This document shows, one piece after another, positions 1-11,199 of a DNA stretch of 64,000 bases (positions within the stretch are counted from its first letter, which is position 1; each line of letters begins with the position of its first letter). Under the pieces are notes generated by a model. The model was not told where the DNA came from and searched no databases. It saw only the letters and a program-made list of their open reading frames with translations. The stretch comes from Fomitopsis serialis (taxonomy: Eukaryota; Basidiomycota; Agaricomycetes; Polyporales; Fomitopsidaceae). The position numbers were made by a program, and so were the translations under genes. The stretch lies in assembly GCF_022376445.1 (NCBI RefSeq), contig NW_025955133.1:18080-82079 (forward strand), read 5' to 3'.

Positions 1-483
1 CTGGTGCGACGCATGCATAAGTAGGGCGGGCGTATGCCGGACATCAGTCAATCCAACTATGTGTTAGCTCGGCGCGGCGCTACATGAGGACAGCACCTTC
101 GGGATTCAGTGTGCTCCACTTCATTTCGGTACCAATGTTCAGCGATCTCATAGCGCTCTCACGTTTCTTCGGTCGTGTTGGCAATGGGCATCCTCTTTAG
201 GCTGAGTGCTTGGACCCTCTTAGGCAGGAGTGGTGAAGAAGATCGGAACTCGACATGTCGCCATCTTCGTCGCCTTCCCGGGAGATGGTCAGCGGCCCGC
301 GATGCTTTATCATAGCCTGGTATCTACTCGAAATCCCACCTTGCAGTCTTGAATGACGCACTGTGATTCACAATGCCTCGTACTGGTAGGGGACTTGGAC
401 GTTCAGGAGAACCTTGTCAAGCAGAGGCTCAATAAAGGCGTCTCGAATAATCAGTCCGAAGTATCAACATACGGGAGGGGCCG

Positions 484-2431
484 TCAAGCCTCCTCACTAT
501 CCGCGGTGTCCGTCGTGGGATGCACATCGGTCACCTCTTCTTCTCCCGCAACAGTGGCCGCGTCTTCTTCGGTCTCCGTCGTCTCCGAGTCCTGGGGAGC
601 CTCCGACGGCACCTCTTCCACAAGGTCGGCCTGCACCTGTTCTACCTCAGCCGGCTCCTCAGCGGACGCCTCCTCAGCGGGCGCCGCCTCAGACGCTTCG
701 ACAGGTGGCTCGGGCTGGGCCTCCTCGTCCGCTAGCAGGGGCTCTAGCACTTCGTCGCCCCTTGTTTCAGCAGCGGCCTCGGGTTCAGCGACGACGTCTG
801 CAGCTAGCTCTTCTGCGTTCGCCGTCGTCTCCTCCTCGGTCTCGGTCGCCTCTTGCGCGACCTGCTCCGCCTCCGAAGTTGGCTCGGGCTGTGTTTCTGA
901 GGGCGTTTCCTCGTGCTGCTCGGCAGACTCGTCGGCGGGAGCAGTTTCGGTCGACGCAATATCAGACTCGTCGGTGGGAGCAGTTTCAGCTGACGCGATA
1001 TCAGCTTCCTCTGTGGGAGGGACTTCTTCAGCCGGCTGCGCAATATCTTCTGAGGCTGTCTCGGGTTCGACCTGAATCACAAATCAGACAAAGCCCCTAC
1101 ACATGAACTGATCGAAGACCTACCTCAACCTGTTCAGCAATGTCGCTCGACTGGGCTTGGGTATCTTCTTCAGCAGTATCTTCCGTCTCAACAGGAGGGT
1201 CCGTCTCGATCGTGGGTTCCGACTCTTCCGCCGTCTGAGTCTCCGGTTGTTCCTCCGCAGTTGCTTGCTCCTCTGCCTTCTTTTGCACGTCACTCGCGCG
1301 GATCGTAGGCACGCGTTCTCTTGATCCCTCTGCCTCACCTTCGGCAGCGGCGGCGCGCCCGAGCTCCTCCACGACACTCGCCATCTCGCTGTGCACCATC
1401 GTGTCCGTCCTGCTCCTACCCATCTTCCGCGGGCTAGGCTCGCGCCGCTCGTCACCTCCAGACAACGACTCCCCGAGCGCGTCTACGTGCAGCACGCCGC
1501 GCGGCTCGTCCTCACGGCCGCGCTCCCGCTCACGACGCGGATCAAGCGCGGCACCGAGCATGCTGCGCGGGTACTCGTCTGGGCCGTCGTGCTCCTCGTA
1601 GCCGACGATACCGGGCGGGATGACGAGGAACTCGGCCGGGACGAGGTCGAAACGCGAAGTGAGCGCGAGGAAGCGCGCATAGAGTGCGCTCTCTGCCTCG
1701 GCCTGCGCGAAGGCGGCGCGGTGATGGAAGTACGCGTGCGCGAAGATTCGTCCGAGTCGGCGGGCGAGAGACGAGAAGTGCCGGTGGGAGGGTGCGGGAA
1801 TGGAGAGGCGTGACGGGAAGTTACGCGGGGAGTTGAGGAGCGAGGTCGCGCTGTCGAGCGTGTGCAAGATATAGTCGATGGCGCAGCATTGCTATACCCT
1901 TTATATTAGTTTTTGGCTGTTGTCAAGAATTGTCCCTTACCTCCATTGCGCCTTCAGTGCCGTGAGCAACGCAGAGGTACAACCACTCTCCAGCCTTCAT
2001 CTCGGGACACGTCTGACGCGTGCATTCCTGCTGCAGCATCGTGATGAGCGGGTGAGAGAGATCCTGCGCAAGTCGCCTGCCATGTTGTCGTGAGTCTACA
2101 CGCGTGCAAAAGAGGGCTCGAAGCCATACCGCAGCTGTTCGTAGATCCAGCACGCCTCGTCCACCGTCACTTCCTTGCTCTCTGCGTTCTCTGCATCGTC
2201 GCCCTTCGCGCCCTCGCTGTCGCTTCCCTCCCGCTGCTTGCCTTTTCCTGGTATTGACACGATGGAGTCGACGTCATGCACGTCTTTTCGAATGAGCAAC
2301 GAGATGTACTCCTGCAGCTGGAACGCGCTGTCGAGCGCCGAAATTGGTGGAATGTCCTTCACAGGGTAAAACGACGAGATCCGCGAGCCCTTCAGCGGAC
2401 GCTGAATAGGGTGAACAGCTGCAGCAGCCAT
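484..2431 (-). CDS. MOB4/phocein-like Mob family protein with long acidic tail
   Basis: Mob family proteins are kinase or phosphatase adaptors; the MOB4/phocein branch belongs to the STRIPAK complex. Four exons join in frame: 2431-2130, 2076-1941, 1891-1124 and 1071-484, giving 597 residues. Introns are 53, 49 and 52 nt with GT..AG ends. The Mob fold covers about residues 1-240. It shows HPLITMLQQEC, a C-x4-C pair (QECTRQTC), AIDY..HTLDSA, FPSRLSI, and RIFAHAYFHHR, which supplies the histidine zinc ligands; these resemble phocein more than MOB1. An acidic insertion (about residues 50-85) sits before the first cysteine, and about 355 Glu/Ala/Thr/Pro-rich residues follow the domain. The ATG at 2431 opens the frame that runs into the domain. 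Family assignment is strong; the MOB4 branch is inferred from motif likeness. Confidence 0.85.
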
Positions 2432-2863
2432 AATTGCTCAAGGTAGGGTGCAACAAGAGTGAGTCGGCGAGGGTATACGCTGAAGGCGAGAGTAAGTGGC
2501 GATACTGTACTTACATGCCGCGACGTTGGCGTGTGAACAGTTGATCAGTGACGATACTTATCCTTGCTTACATTCATCAGTGATCCCACAAACGCCGGCA
2601 TACGTTCATGATACACGTGCTTATGTTCGATGTAACAGTTCAATACAAGCACATCTAATAGACCATTGATCGCCTCCTCCTCGTCCTCGACTCAACGCAC
2701 CATCCGACAAACAGTGTCCCTCAACAAGTGGTTTGCTCTTGCCTGATCCTCACCTCGTTGCCCTCGTTCTAGAACGCATATCAATCCACAAGTATTTGAA
2801 CGAGTAGTGCACTGGCACTGAGATCGCACTGTCGTGCAGAACTTGAAGCAGTGGCAGTACATC

Positions 2864-4901
2864 ATGGCGAACTCCGAGTCTGCAATAGCCAAATTGCAGC
2901 AAGAACTGGATCTCGGGGGTGAACCGCTGGACGAGGTAGAGACCAATGGACACCGCGCTCCGGCATTTGCTCATAACAGCAGGACACAGGATCCCAGCGT
3001 TGCCCTCACAATCTTGGTAACCTCCGCTGTTCGCGAAGGGAATGCGCATCCTACGCTTGAACAGCTGGTTCAAGCGATCCAGAAATCCGATCTCGCAGCT
3101 TCACTGGTGCGTCGCATACGTCCCTATTGTTCACCTCACTAATGCAAGCAAGATAGGAACCTCTAACCATGCTTCCGCTTCTTATTCCTTGTCCGGAGAA
3201 CGGTGCCGATGAGTTCATACGACTTATTAGCCGAGAGTGCAGTGCCAAAGAAGCTATCATGGCTACGCAAGAAATCTTGGAACACTTGGAGATGGACCAA
3301 GAGTCGGATGAAGCTGCTGACGACGAGCTGTGGCTAGTTCGTCAACTTGTTCGGGTCTTGGCCGTATACTCACTAGGTTGGTGCTCCACTCGATTCACTT
3401 ACCTCAGATGTCTCAACTGGGGCAGCCATACCACGTTTGCCTAGGCGAAAGAAGTCACCGGCGCAGCAAATCCAGCCTCTGCTAGCCGAGCTTCAGTCAG
3501 TAATGTCTGGATCTATGCATAGCGCTGGCGGCTCCATAGGCCGTAAGGTCCTCGACTCGACACGTCAATTCATGGAGGAGATCACGCGATGGGTCAACCT
3601 CGACGTCAGGATTGACGCGGAAGAGCGAAAGGATATTGCAGTACGCGGGCTTCTCTCCACTGCGCGGGATTGCCCCGCTGATGTCACCGTCTAGGATGTC
3701 TTACTTCCGTTTGTCATCTCGACCCTCGAGTTGTGCTCGAACAGCACGAATGGCTCTCTTGCGCAACACGCCTTTGAGCTGCAATATCCGCGATTAGTGA
3801 TCCCCTCACGCGGCAAGGATGCGACGGTAGAGGAAGATATCATAGGTGCCATCTGGGTGCGTATGAGATTATAGCACGAGAGAGTTTGACTTCATTCCAG
3901 CAACAGGCAGCCATGACAACCGTCGGATTGACAGTTCAGAACTGCATCACCCAGCCCTCACTGGGAACCTTAATGCTCCTAGCGCACTCGCCAAACTACA
4001 CATTCAACACGCAAGTCCTGACTTCGTTCTTCCCTGTAATCCTCATGTCCCTTCAGGCGAACATGGCTCTAGACGAGGTGCTGTCAGTGCTCATCAACGC
4101 CATTGTCCCTCTTGTCTCGCAAGCTCCGCGTTACGAATTCCCTCCGGACCTTATTGTCCCACTTGCGCACGTCCTGCCCCCTCTAGCTAGCGTCCACCCG
4201 GATCCCGGTATACGCCACTACACGTTCCGCGTCCTTTCCGCTGCACTCGCACTTTCGACTTCTCCCGTCCGGGTACAACTCCTGCAAGGCCTTCTAACAG
4301 ACTCAGACTCGTCGCCACAAATGCGCATAGCTGCCATCTGTCTGGTGAAGGAAGCGCTGCTCGAAGCGCTCGCAACACCACCAGGATCTGCCGAGACTCA
4401 GAGGAACATGTTCGCGTCACCAGCCTTCCTGAAGGCCTTTGGACCTATCATCTTGCGTCCAGACCCACCCGATTTGTTCGCACCTGGGAATACATTGGAG
4501 CCAGATGAGTTCCTCGACACCAAAGAACCCTTGAGGCTGGTCGAATGTTTATCCTTATACTACGTTCTTCTCTTGAGAGACGTCCGAAATCGGGTATGTG
4601 TGGTGTTGCTCTAGTAAATGACCGATTGACACGTATCGTCGCGTGCAGACTGGGATCCGAGACAAGGACAACTTGCGAAATGCCGTGCGCACGCTGGTGG
4701 ATCCCCTGAAGGCCCAGTTGAGCCGATGGGCTGACGGTAAGGTGCTGATAACCTACCGTGGCAGCTCTGATCCTAAAGCAGCGGTCTCCAGATAGTGCAA
4801 CAGCTGATGGACATGGCCATGATTTTGGTATGCAGTTGGCGATATTGGATATGTGGCTGGACCGTGTACGTAGCTCGGTCGAAGATATACAGCAGCAATA
4901 G
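2864..4901 (+). CDS. Glomulin/Ybp2-like (YAP1-binding, kinetochore Ybp2 family) protein
   Basis: Seven exons join in frame: 2864-3106, 3157-3376, 3426-3640, 3695-3856, 3901-4593, 4649-4736 and 4792-4901, giving 576 residues, close to the usual ~600 of this family. It is helical throughout. Family-like signatures lie in the C-terminal half: a helical-repeat stretch with RHYTFRVLSAAL, MRIAAICLVKEALLEAL, then a YYVLLLRD..NRTGIRDKDN segment followed by LVDPLKAQL. In yeast, family members bind Yap1 or act at kinetochores; animal and plant relatives (glomulin, ALF4) inhibit cullin-RING ligases. Which role applies here cannot be told from sequence. The ATG at 2864 is the first in the frame that splices cleanly. 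It is divergent from the MOB-like gene, with about 430 bp between the two starts. Confidence 0.62.
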
Positions 4902-5251
4902 GTCGATGTACTTTGGATGTACTCGTCTGAATATGGGTTTGGCGCCAGCATATCGCGAAAGTCTTCGTATGCTCCGTTATAGTGCGCCTCTGCTAGCTCG
5001 TCCATTTCGAATACGAAAGCACTGACATGCACAGCGCCGCCAATGACAGTGCCACTGAAATGCCCATTAAGTCGGAAACCGTGTAACTAGTATAGCGCCT
5101 ATATACGGGGCCCATGATACCCGGAAACCTAATACCGTACCGTCAGGAAGGCAGCCTACGCGAGTCAACTGGCCCTGTTCACAGTAGTTGCTGTACTATG
5201 ATAGCACACGGTTCTCATAGGTATGCGTTCAAGTATTTAGTCGAACCATAA

Positions 5252-6744
5252 ATGCTAACCGAAGGTACACCGCTGCTAGCCCCTCATGACCATCGCCTGC
5301 GTAACCCCCACATCATCTCGAGTCCAGGAAGCAAATATGTTAGGAATGGCTTTGTCGATGTTGGCATACGGTCGGTTGTCGTGCTACTCTCACTGCTATT
5401 CCTACTGACGTCGAGTGTCTCAGGCGCCCATGCAGCCTTTTTCTCTAGCATTCTGAGGCACTTTCTACGACCGCCCTCATCTCGCGCACACGACAAATTC
5501 TTCCCATGCACATGTCTACTGTTCGTATTGGCGACTCTCAGTATAACCTTGCAACTCGTTTGCGACATCAAGATCTTCTTTGGACATAGCGATGGTCTCA
5601 ACGTCGGCGAGCTATTCACAGCATACACTCCAACGAATAAACTCAGTCTTGCTGTGACGCTGGTGTAAGTCGTTTCACCTAATCATTGGTGACAATACTG
5701 ACGGTAATTGTACAGCTATCTCATTCTTCAATGGTCTTCCGATGCCATATTGGTTGGTAACCTCAGTTGTCGCGGTTTGACCAGACTGAATAGATGAACA
5801 ACAATAGCTCTGGAGATGTAGCACGATCTACGGGCATTCCCCTCTGGTCTGGGTACCTTTCAGTGCGATCCTTGTTGGTCTCATCGGCAAGTTTAGCAGC
5901 CACTGCCTGCCTTCAAGCATGACTGACGATGATATGAAACAGTCACTGGATCCTACTTTGTGCATGACCTCGTAGGGTTAGTCATGACTTGGACGGGCAC
6001 GATACCCACGCCAGGCCTGGTCTACATCGCTGTGGCACTCGGTTATAATGTCTTGTTGCCCGTCATCATGATCGCCCGCATATTGCGATTGTCGTGGGAC
6101 TTACGGGGCATTCAAAGAACAAGCGAATCTCGAGGGATTTACACATTTGTAGTCGGCATTATCCTCGAGTCGGCTGCGTTCTATTCAGCAGTGGCCATCA
6201 TCACGATCGTGGCCGTCGCCATCGGCACATCAATGCAAGCCGCAATACTGCCTTTGCTTGGACAAATGCAGGTAAGAAGGCACCAGAACTCATCATGGGA
6301 TATGTGATGACCGTCATCTAGGCTATCCCTTCATTGCTTCTCACTGCTCGTGCAATAGATCGCAGAGATGTGCCGGAGGACCCAGCGCTCACAACCCTTC
6401 AATTCGATCCTCAAGACGCCGTAGATAAAGCCTCTACGCAGCCGAGGTTGACACCCCGACCAGAGTCACCAGGAAGAACGGCGGAACGCCCCTGCTCACT
6501 TGACTCCATAGTCATTGTGCCTCGTCGACAATCGACGGTGGATTACGAGCGTCATTCTAATCCATGCTACTTGAGCGGAAGCAACAGGTGGAGCCCAGGG
6601 GAACCCATTGAAGTCCGACTGTCTGACTGTGAACGGGACAACCCTGCAAATTATTTTCGCGATGACGAAACAGTCTATTCGAGGGAATCACTGTGCTCGT
6701 GGGCGGGACCACAGTGTCCCCCGATGGTTGTGCTCAGGAGTTGA
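5252..6744 (+). CDS. Seven-transmembrane orphan protein of basidiomycete type
   Basis: Five exons (5252-5664, 5716-5752, 5808-5886, 5943-6271, 6322-6744) give a 426-residue protein. About seven hydrophobic helices occupy residues 30-290. Visible landmarks are a first helix VVVLLSLLFLLTSSV, then SSDAILLWRCSTIYG, and a last helix before a hydrophilic C-terminal tail of about 140 residues. The DA.LLWRC..IY motif recurs in large expanded families of agaricomycete membrane proteins of unknown function, so a receptor-like or scaffold role is only a guess. The intron after exon 3 is best read as GC-AG (GCAAGT at 5887). Using GT at 5878 instead would remove three residues from a helix and also keep frame. 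Confidence 0.7.
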
Positions 6745-7285
6745 GCTCGTTGACGTATTCTGTACGTGACTAACTTAGACGGTAACACTTGTTTGTCGCC
6801 TCACAGGCCGCTTCGAGGTAGCCACTTCATCGATCTGTTGACCTCTCAGACGATGTTCTTGAGGCGTGTTACTCGAGCACCTACGTCCCAGACTTGGCTG
6901 GCGGAGTTGGCCATTGGCTACTTCGAAGTATCCAACGGACGTATCGACGCGGTTTCGGCGCTGCAGCGCTCCTTGTGCGCCTTACATTTAAAGGTCTTCA
7001 ACATCATCTGTATGACGCGCAATGACTCGCTCAAACATCCATACATGACTGGAGCATACGAGACTGCGAGTGGATCGATAGCAGAACAAGTCTCAAAGGA
7101 AACGAAACGAAAGCATATGAATTAAGTCCATACACGTGTCCGGGTCGAGGCAGACTGAGTAACAATGACACGCTCGCCCAAAACATAGTTCGAAATACCC
7201 AGCTGTCAACAGTGAAATGACCAACAGCGCAAGTCAGCGAAGATACTGTACGCGGTGACAGGACTGACCCACCTAAGCCTTCTCG
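6745..7285. other. Intergenic, no gene seen
   Basis: A 119-codon open frame lies on the plus strand (6766-7125), but it lacks domain-like composition or splice partners. The region probably holds 3' untranslated sequence of the membrane-protein gene and of the converging minus-strand gene. Confidence 0.5.
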
Positions 7286-7951
7286 CTAGACGATCTCGTT
7301 CCACCACTCTGCTCGACTGGCTTTCAACCCTTCCAAAGTGTTGCCCACTTCGTCGATCATGCTGGACAAACTTTTGTGTACATCAGACCCCTTCTGTGGG
7401 CGAATGGCTCGTATTGCCATAGCAAAAGGGTATTTGTTTGAGTCTGGGACGAAAATGCGCAATAGACAAGAGTAACGCTGTTGGAGGTAAAGGTCGACAT
7501 CGCTATGGGCACATCGGTCCAGCCTTTCGCATTGTTGCTGCACATCCTCGTTCGTCAAATCGCGGTGATGGATTCTCTCCCGGCCCTCGAAATATGTACG
7601 AAGGGCTTGCCAGGGCACGGTCGAGAGGTCAAGGATCGCATCCGTTCTCCGCAGATACTGCAACGGGGTATGGAGGCCGAACGCCCAACCGTAGTAATAC
7701 TCCTGACGGGAGGACCTGGGCGTTGTTCCAGTCGACAAGAAGAACCACGGCGTTGCATCTTGTTCTTGTTCTTCCCGGTGCTATGATAGACACGTCAGAG
7801 ACGTGCCAAAGATCAACACAGCTTGGAAATCATTCACAAGGTTCGATGCCACCGGCTTCGACTCAGGGTCCGCAATCCGTAGTTGCTGCATGTTAAGACA
7901 TATGTCTTTGCCCACAATGTCATCTTCAAGTTGAGTGCGGCTGAGCGACAT
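7286..7951 (-). CDS. Unrecognised small protein, tandem paralogue A
   Basis: I do not recognise this family. Two exons, 7951-7838 and 7780-7286, give 202 residues. The ATG at 7951 opens a 38-codon exon ending at GTGAAT, and a 57-nt intron ends in CATAG. Exon 2 carries GWAFGLHTPLQYLRRTDA, DLTNEDVQQ, a long amphipathic helix region, and a C-terminal EWWNEIV. The neighbour at 8147-8614 aligns with it at the same positions, so the two are tandem duplicates. There is no signal peptide or membrane segment in this reading, and the protein is rich in Trp, Tyr and Arg. Conservation between the copies supports real coding; the function is unknown. Confidence 0.6.
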
Positions 7952-8146
7952 GATTTTGGGGCTATAACGATGAAGCAAGCAGATAGTAAGTGTGTGTATG
8001 TCAGGCGGTAGATGTACGATGGCACTTGAACGTGGTCGGACGGGGCGATGTATGTAAGTATGTCACGGTGGACCAGGAGGGCGAGGAGGACGAGGGTGGT
8101 CCCTCTACGTATCACTATGACGTCAGAGTAGACATTCTTACCGATC

Positions 8147-8614
8147 CTAGCAGAGGTTCTCCCACCACCACTTCACTTCACTGCCACCCAATCCTCTGAG
8201 TTTTTTATTGACAAACATCCGAAGCAACTCGTCATCCCGACGCGGAGGACTTGCGAGCCACTGCTTATCGGACCAAAGTGCAAGAGCGTGAGTGTACGTT
8301 GGCGAGAGAGGCTCAAAACTGTGCAGTTTGATGCGGTACTGTGCTTGCAGGTAATCTTCCAGCTGAGCCTCGGCATATAGTATAAGCAATCTTTCGTGTT
8401 GCTGGATGTCTTCGTCGGTCAGATCGCAATAACGGTCTCCATTCTTGATAGCGTCGCGGACTGGCAATGGCATTCTTGCATCCGTGGCACGTAGGTACCA
8501 TAACGGAGTGTCATAGTTGTACGCCCAACCGAACCATTGGCGCCAGCGTGATGGCACAGGACCCTCCAGGGGCTTGACTTCGCCGGGTGCCTCTGTCAGA
8601 GGTCGACTGTCTTC
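8147..8614 (-). pseudogene. Unrecognised small protein, tandem paralogue B, first exon not found
   Basis: This open exon of 155 codons is paralogous to the gene just downstream. Shared landmarks in the same order are GWAYNYDTPLWYLRATDA, DLTDEDIQQ, a YLQAQYRIKLHSFEP-like segment, and KWWWENLC at the end. It begins after a good acceptor (CCTTTCAG ending at 8615), matching the exon 2 start of copy A. No ATG-bearing first exon is visible upstream, where a run of 20 T (8705-8724) and non-coding sequence follow. It may be a duplicate that lost its first exon, or the exon may lie further away and be unrecognised. Function unknown. Confidence 0.5.
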
Positions 8615-8704
8615 CTGAAAGGAAGGTATAAGAACCAAATGCCAAGAATAAGCAGCGAAAGTTGTCCTACCACGTCCTTTACGAGTCTGACGAATCCCTT
8701 ATTC

Positions 8705-8724
8705 TTTTTTTTTTTTTTTTTTTT
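8705..8724. repeat. T20 homopolymer
   Basis: Twenty consecutive T on the plus strand (A on the minus strand), about 90 bp upstream of paralogue B. It could be an old poly(A) tail of a retroposed fragment or a simple repeat. Confidence 0.9.
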
Positions 8725-8900
8725 GGAGGGCTGTACGGATAGCGGCAGTTGACAATTGGTCAGCCCCGACGTATCCAGCTTGCGAACGGGTCTTCGTTAG
8801 TGCAATCCAAGGAGAAAAATGCTTTTACGCACGACTATACAGTCAGTGTGGGACTCGTCAACCCGGGTCAAAATCGACACACCAAGCAGCGCTTTCTGAC

Positions 8901-8992
8901 CGATCCTCATCCTACAGCCGACGCGCAGTCTCGCGGAATACCATCGCATGAGTCGACGGCGGCCGACGCGTCGGCTTGTACGATGAGGATCG
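8901..8992. repeat. Near-perfect inverted repeat (25/26-bp arms)
   Basis: The left arm 8901-8925 and the right arm 8967-8992 are reverse complements apart from one added base and one or two substitutions, with a 41-bp loop. The left arm plus its flank (TACAGCCGACGCGCAGTCT) reappears in reverse orientation near 13660-13680. The two ends of the repeat block are therefore related. Confidence 0.75.
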
Positions 8993-9879
8993 TGCAGCCG
9001 ACATAGGTGTATAATGTGTTTGGCTGGGGGTGATGTATACAGTACCGTAGTGATCCTAGTAATCAATACTTTTACGGTCGGCTGGGCTCTTCTTGCGTGC
9101 TCAAAGCGTCGGTTGGCACAGTGCGATCGTGGCGCAGTGCAGCGCGGCGCGTCACAACTGGGCACGCGTTCAGACGCGTTGACTCGGAGACTTTCAACGT
9201 GTCAGTGCGTCAGCTCTCAAGATCTCACTCTCATGCACCGCCTTGCCCTCTCATTCACCAGGCGACCTGTCGCTCGCCGTCTTGCGCTCATACCGTCTTG
9301 CCCGCCTACCCTATCGCCTGCATACCCTCGCCCCACTGCTGTCCTGCTGTCCTGCTCGCACGCCGTCTCGCCGGTCTATCGTCTCACCCGCTATCTCACA
9401 CACCCGCCGTCTCACACACCTGCCGTCTTACTCACCCGCCGTCCACCGTCTTGCACGCCCATCGTCTCGCACACCTGCCGTCTTGCTCACCTGCCGTCTT
9501 TCTCACCTGCCAATTCACCGGCCTACTGTCTGGAGTGCCACATGCAGTGCCACAAGGGCACGCGGAAACGCCACGAGGGCGTCAAGACTGCGGGGATGCG
9601 GGCAACTCGAGCAGGTGAGTACCCCCACGCACGGTCTCAGGTGAGACAACACGCGAGGACGGCGACGGGCGCACATAGGGCAACTGCCCCAGATGCAAGC
9701 TCACCGCATGGCACGCGGACACAGCGCGCGGACACAACACGCGGACACAACGACGAGCTGGGAGGAGTGCGAGAGGTCAGCGGGCACAGGGTATGGCAAC
9801 GTACAAGGGCGCCCAGACAGTGCAAGCACAAGCAGGGCGGGGGTGGACGAGTGGTGAGACGGGCGAGCAAAAAGACGGG

Positions 9880-10180
9880 TACGCACACGCGGTGATGTGT
9901 CGCATGACGGGCAAAACGGGCGCGTTGCCCGCCGCGCGTGAGTGCGAACACATGCGAGTGAGATCACTGACTGCAGGCACAGGAAGTGGCGGCGACGTGC
10001 TGCACGACGCGCACGGCGACGACGTGTACCAAGGGCCAATGCCTTTTGCGCAGACATGACCGATGAACGGCGGCGGGCAGACGAGCGGGCGGGCGGGAGC
10101 GCACGCCGACCGCGCGCGCGCTGGGCAACTACCCGGCACACGAACATGGCCAACGAACGCGCGCAAGGCGAGCGCGTCAG
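9880..10180. repeat. Diverged ~300-bp direct repeat, copy 1
   Basis: Aligns by eye with 10435-10735. Shared segments in order include GGTAGGCACAG-like, GGCGGCGACGTG, GGGCCAATGCC, GACCGATGAACGGCGGCGGG, and a GCACGCCGACCGCG segment. The copies differ mainly by point changes, many at CpG sites. Confidence 0.65.
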
Positions 10181-10224
10181 CGGGCAGGTCAGTGGGTGGG
10201 CAGGTGGGCAGGGGGGGGGGGGCA

Positions 10225-10320
10225 AGTAGACGGACAAGACGGTGGGCAAGTAGACGGGCAAGACGGCGGGCAAGTAGACGGGCAAGACGGCGGGCAAGTA
10301 GACGGGCAAGACGACGAGCA
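10225..10320. repeat. 24-bp tandem repeat, four copies
   Basis: Four consecutive 24-bp units beginning AGTAGACGGGCAAGACGG. Units two and three are identical; one and four differ by a few bases. The reverse complement carries the CCGTCTTGC core of the neighbouring 16-bp repeats. Confidence 0.85.
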
Positions 10321-10434
10321 GCCAAGCGAGTGAGCGGATACCTTAGAAGGCGGACGGCGCACATAGGGCGACTGCCCCGGATGCAAACACGGCCAACAAG
10401 CGCACTGCGCGCGCGGGCCCCGGACGAGCAAAAA

Positions 10435-10735
10435 GGCGAGTATGCGACGCGGCGATGTATCGCACGATGGGCATGACGGGCGAGGGGAATTGCCCACCAC
10501 ATGTGAGTGCAAACACACGCAAGCGAAATCACTAACGGTAGGCACAGAAGGCGGCGGCGACGTGGGGCGCGACGCGGAAGGCGACCACATGTACCCAGGG
10601 GCCAATGCCCCGTGTGCAGACACGGCCGATGAACGGCGGCGGGCGGACGAGCGGGCGTGCGGGAGCACACGCCGACCGCGTGTGCGCTGGGCAACCGCCC
10701 AGCACGCAAACACGGCCAACAAACGCGCGCGCGCA
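10435..10735. repeat. Diverged ~300-bp direct repeat, copy 2
   Basis: Second copy of the unit at 9880-10180, in the same orientation, with the 24-bp array between the copies. Confidence 0.65.
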
Positions 10736-11091
10736 TGAGCTCAGGACGGGACAGACAATGGACAGGGCCGGGGTGTGCGGAACACGTCGACCACGAGCAC
10801 ACAGGGCCAGTGCCCCGCGTACAAATGCAGCCGACGAGCGCGCCGTGGGCGTGGGCACAGCGCCGAGCAGGTGGGAGGGCGTGCGGATGGCGCGTAAGAA
10901 GCAGGGATGAGTAAGCCTAAGCGAGCGAGGAGGACGGCGGCGGGCGCGGGCAACGAGCCCAAACCCGCGCAGGGACCACCGAGGTACGCCAACCCACAGT
11001 GAACCGGGGTAGGATACAGGTAGCACCACCCATGGATACGGGTACGCTCGTTGCGGGTGCGGCATGTCTCACCTGCTATCTTATACATTCA

Positions 11092-11180
11092 CCGTCTTGC
11101 ACACCCGCCGTCTTGCACACCTGCCGTCTTGCACACCCGCCGTCTTGCACACCCACCGTCTTGCTCGCCTACCTGCCATC
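11092..11180. repeat. 16-bp tandem repeat
   Basis: About five copies of a 16-bp unit near CGTCTTGCACACCCGC, the same unit as at about 9395-9520. The last copies degenerate into CGTCTTGCTCGCC. Confidence 0.8.
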
Positions 11181-11199
11181 TTGCATTATCAATCACCCA

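Noticed and set aside
353..1106. Long plus-strand open frames opposite the MOB-like gene
   Set aside because: Ser/Ala/Val-rich shadows of the acidic repeat-like tail on the other strand; no splice partners or domain.
6766..7125. 119-codon frame after the membrane-protein gene
   Set aside because: No splice link to the gene before it and no recognisable features.
9014..10802. Several long open frames (up to 341 codons) in the GC-rich block
   Set aside because: They read tandem repeats; long frames exist in several registers at once and give only low-complexity peptides.
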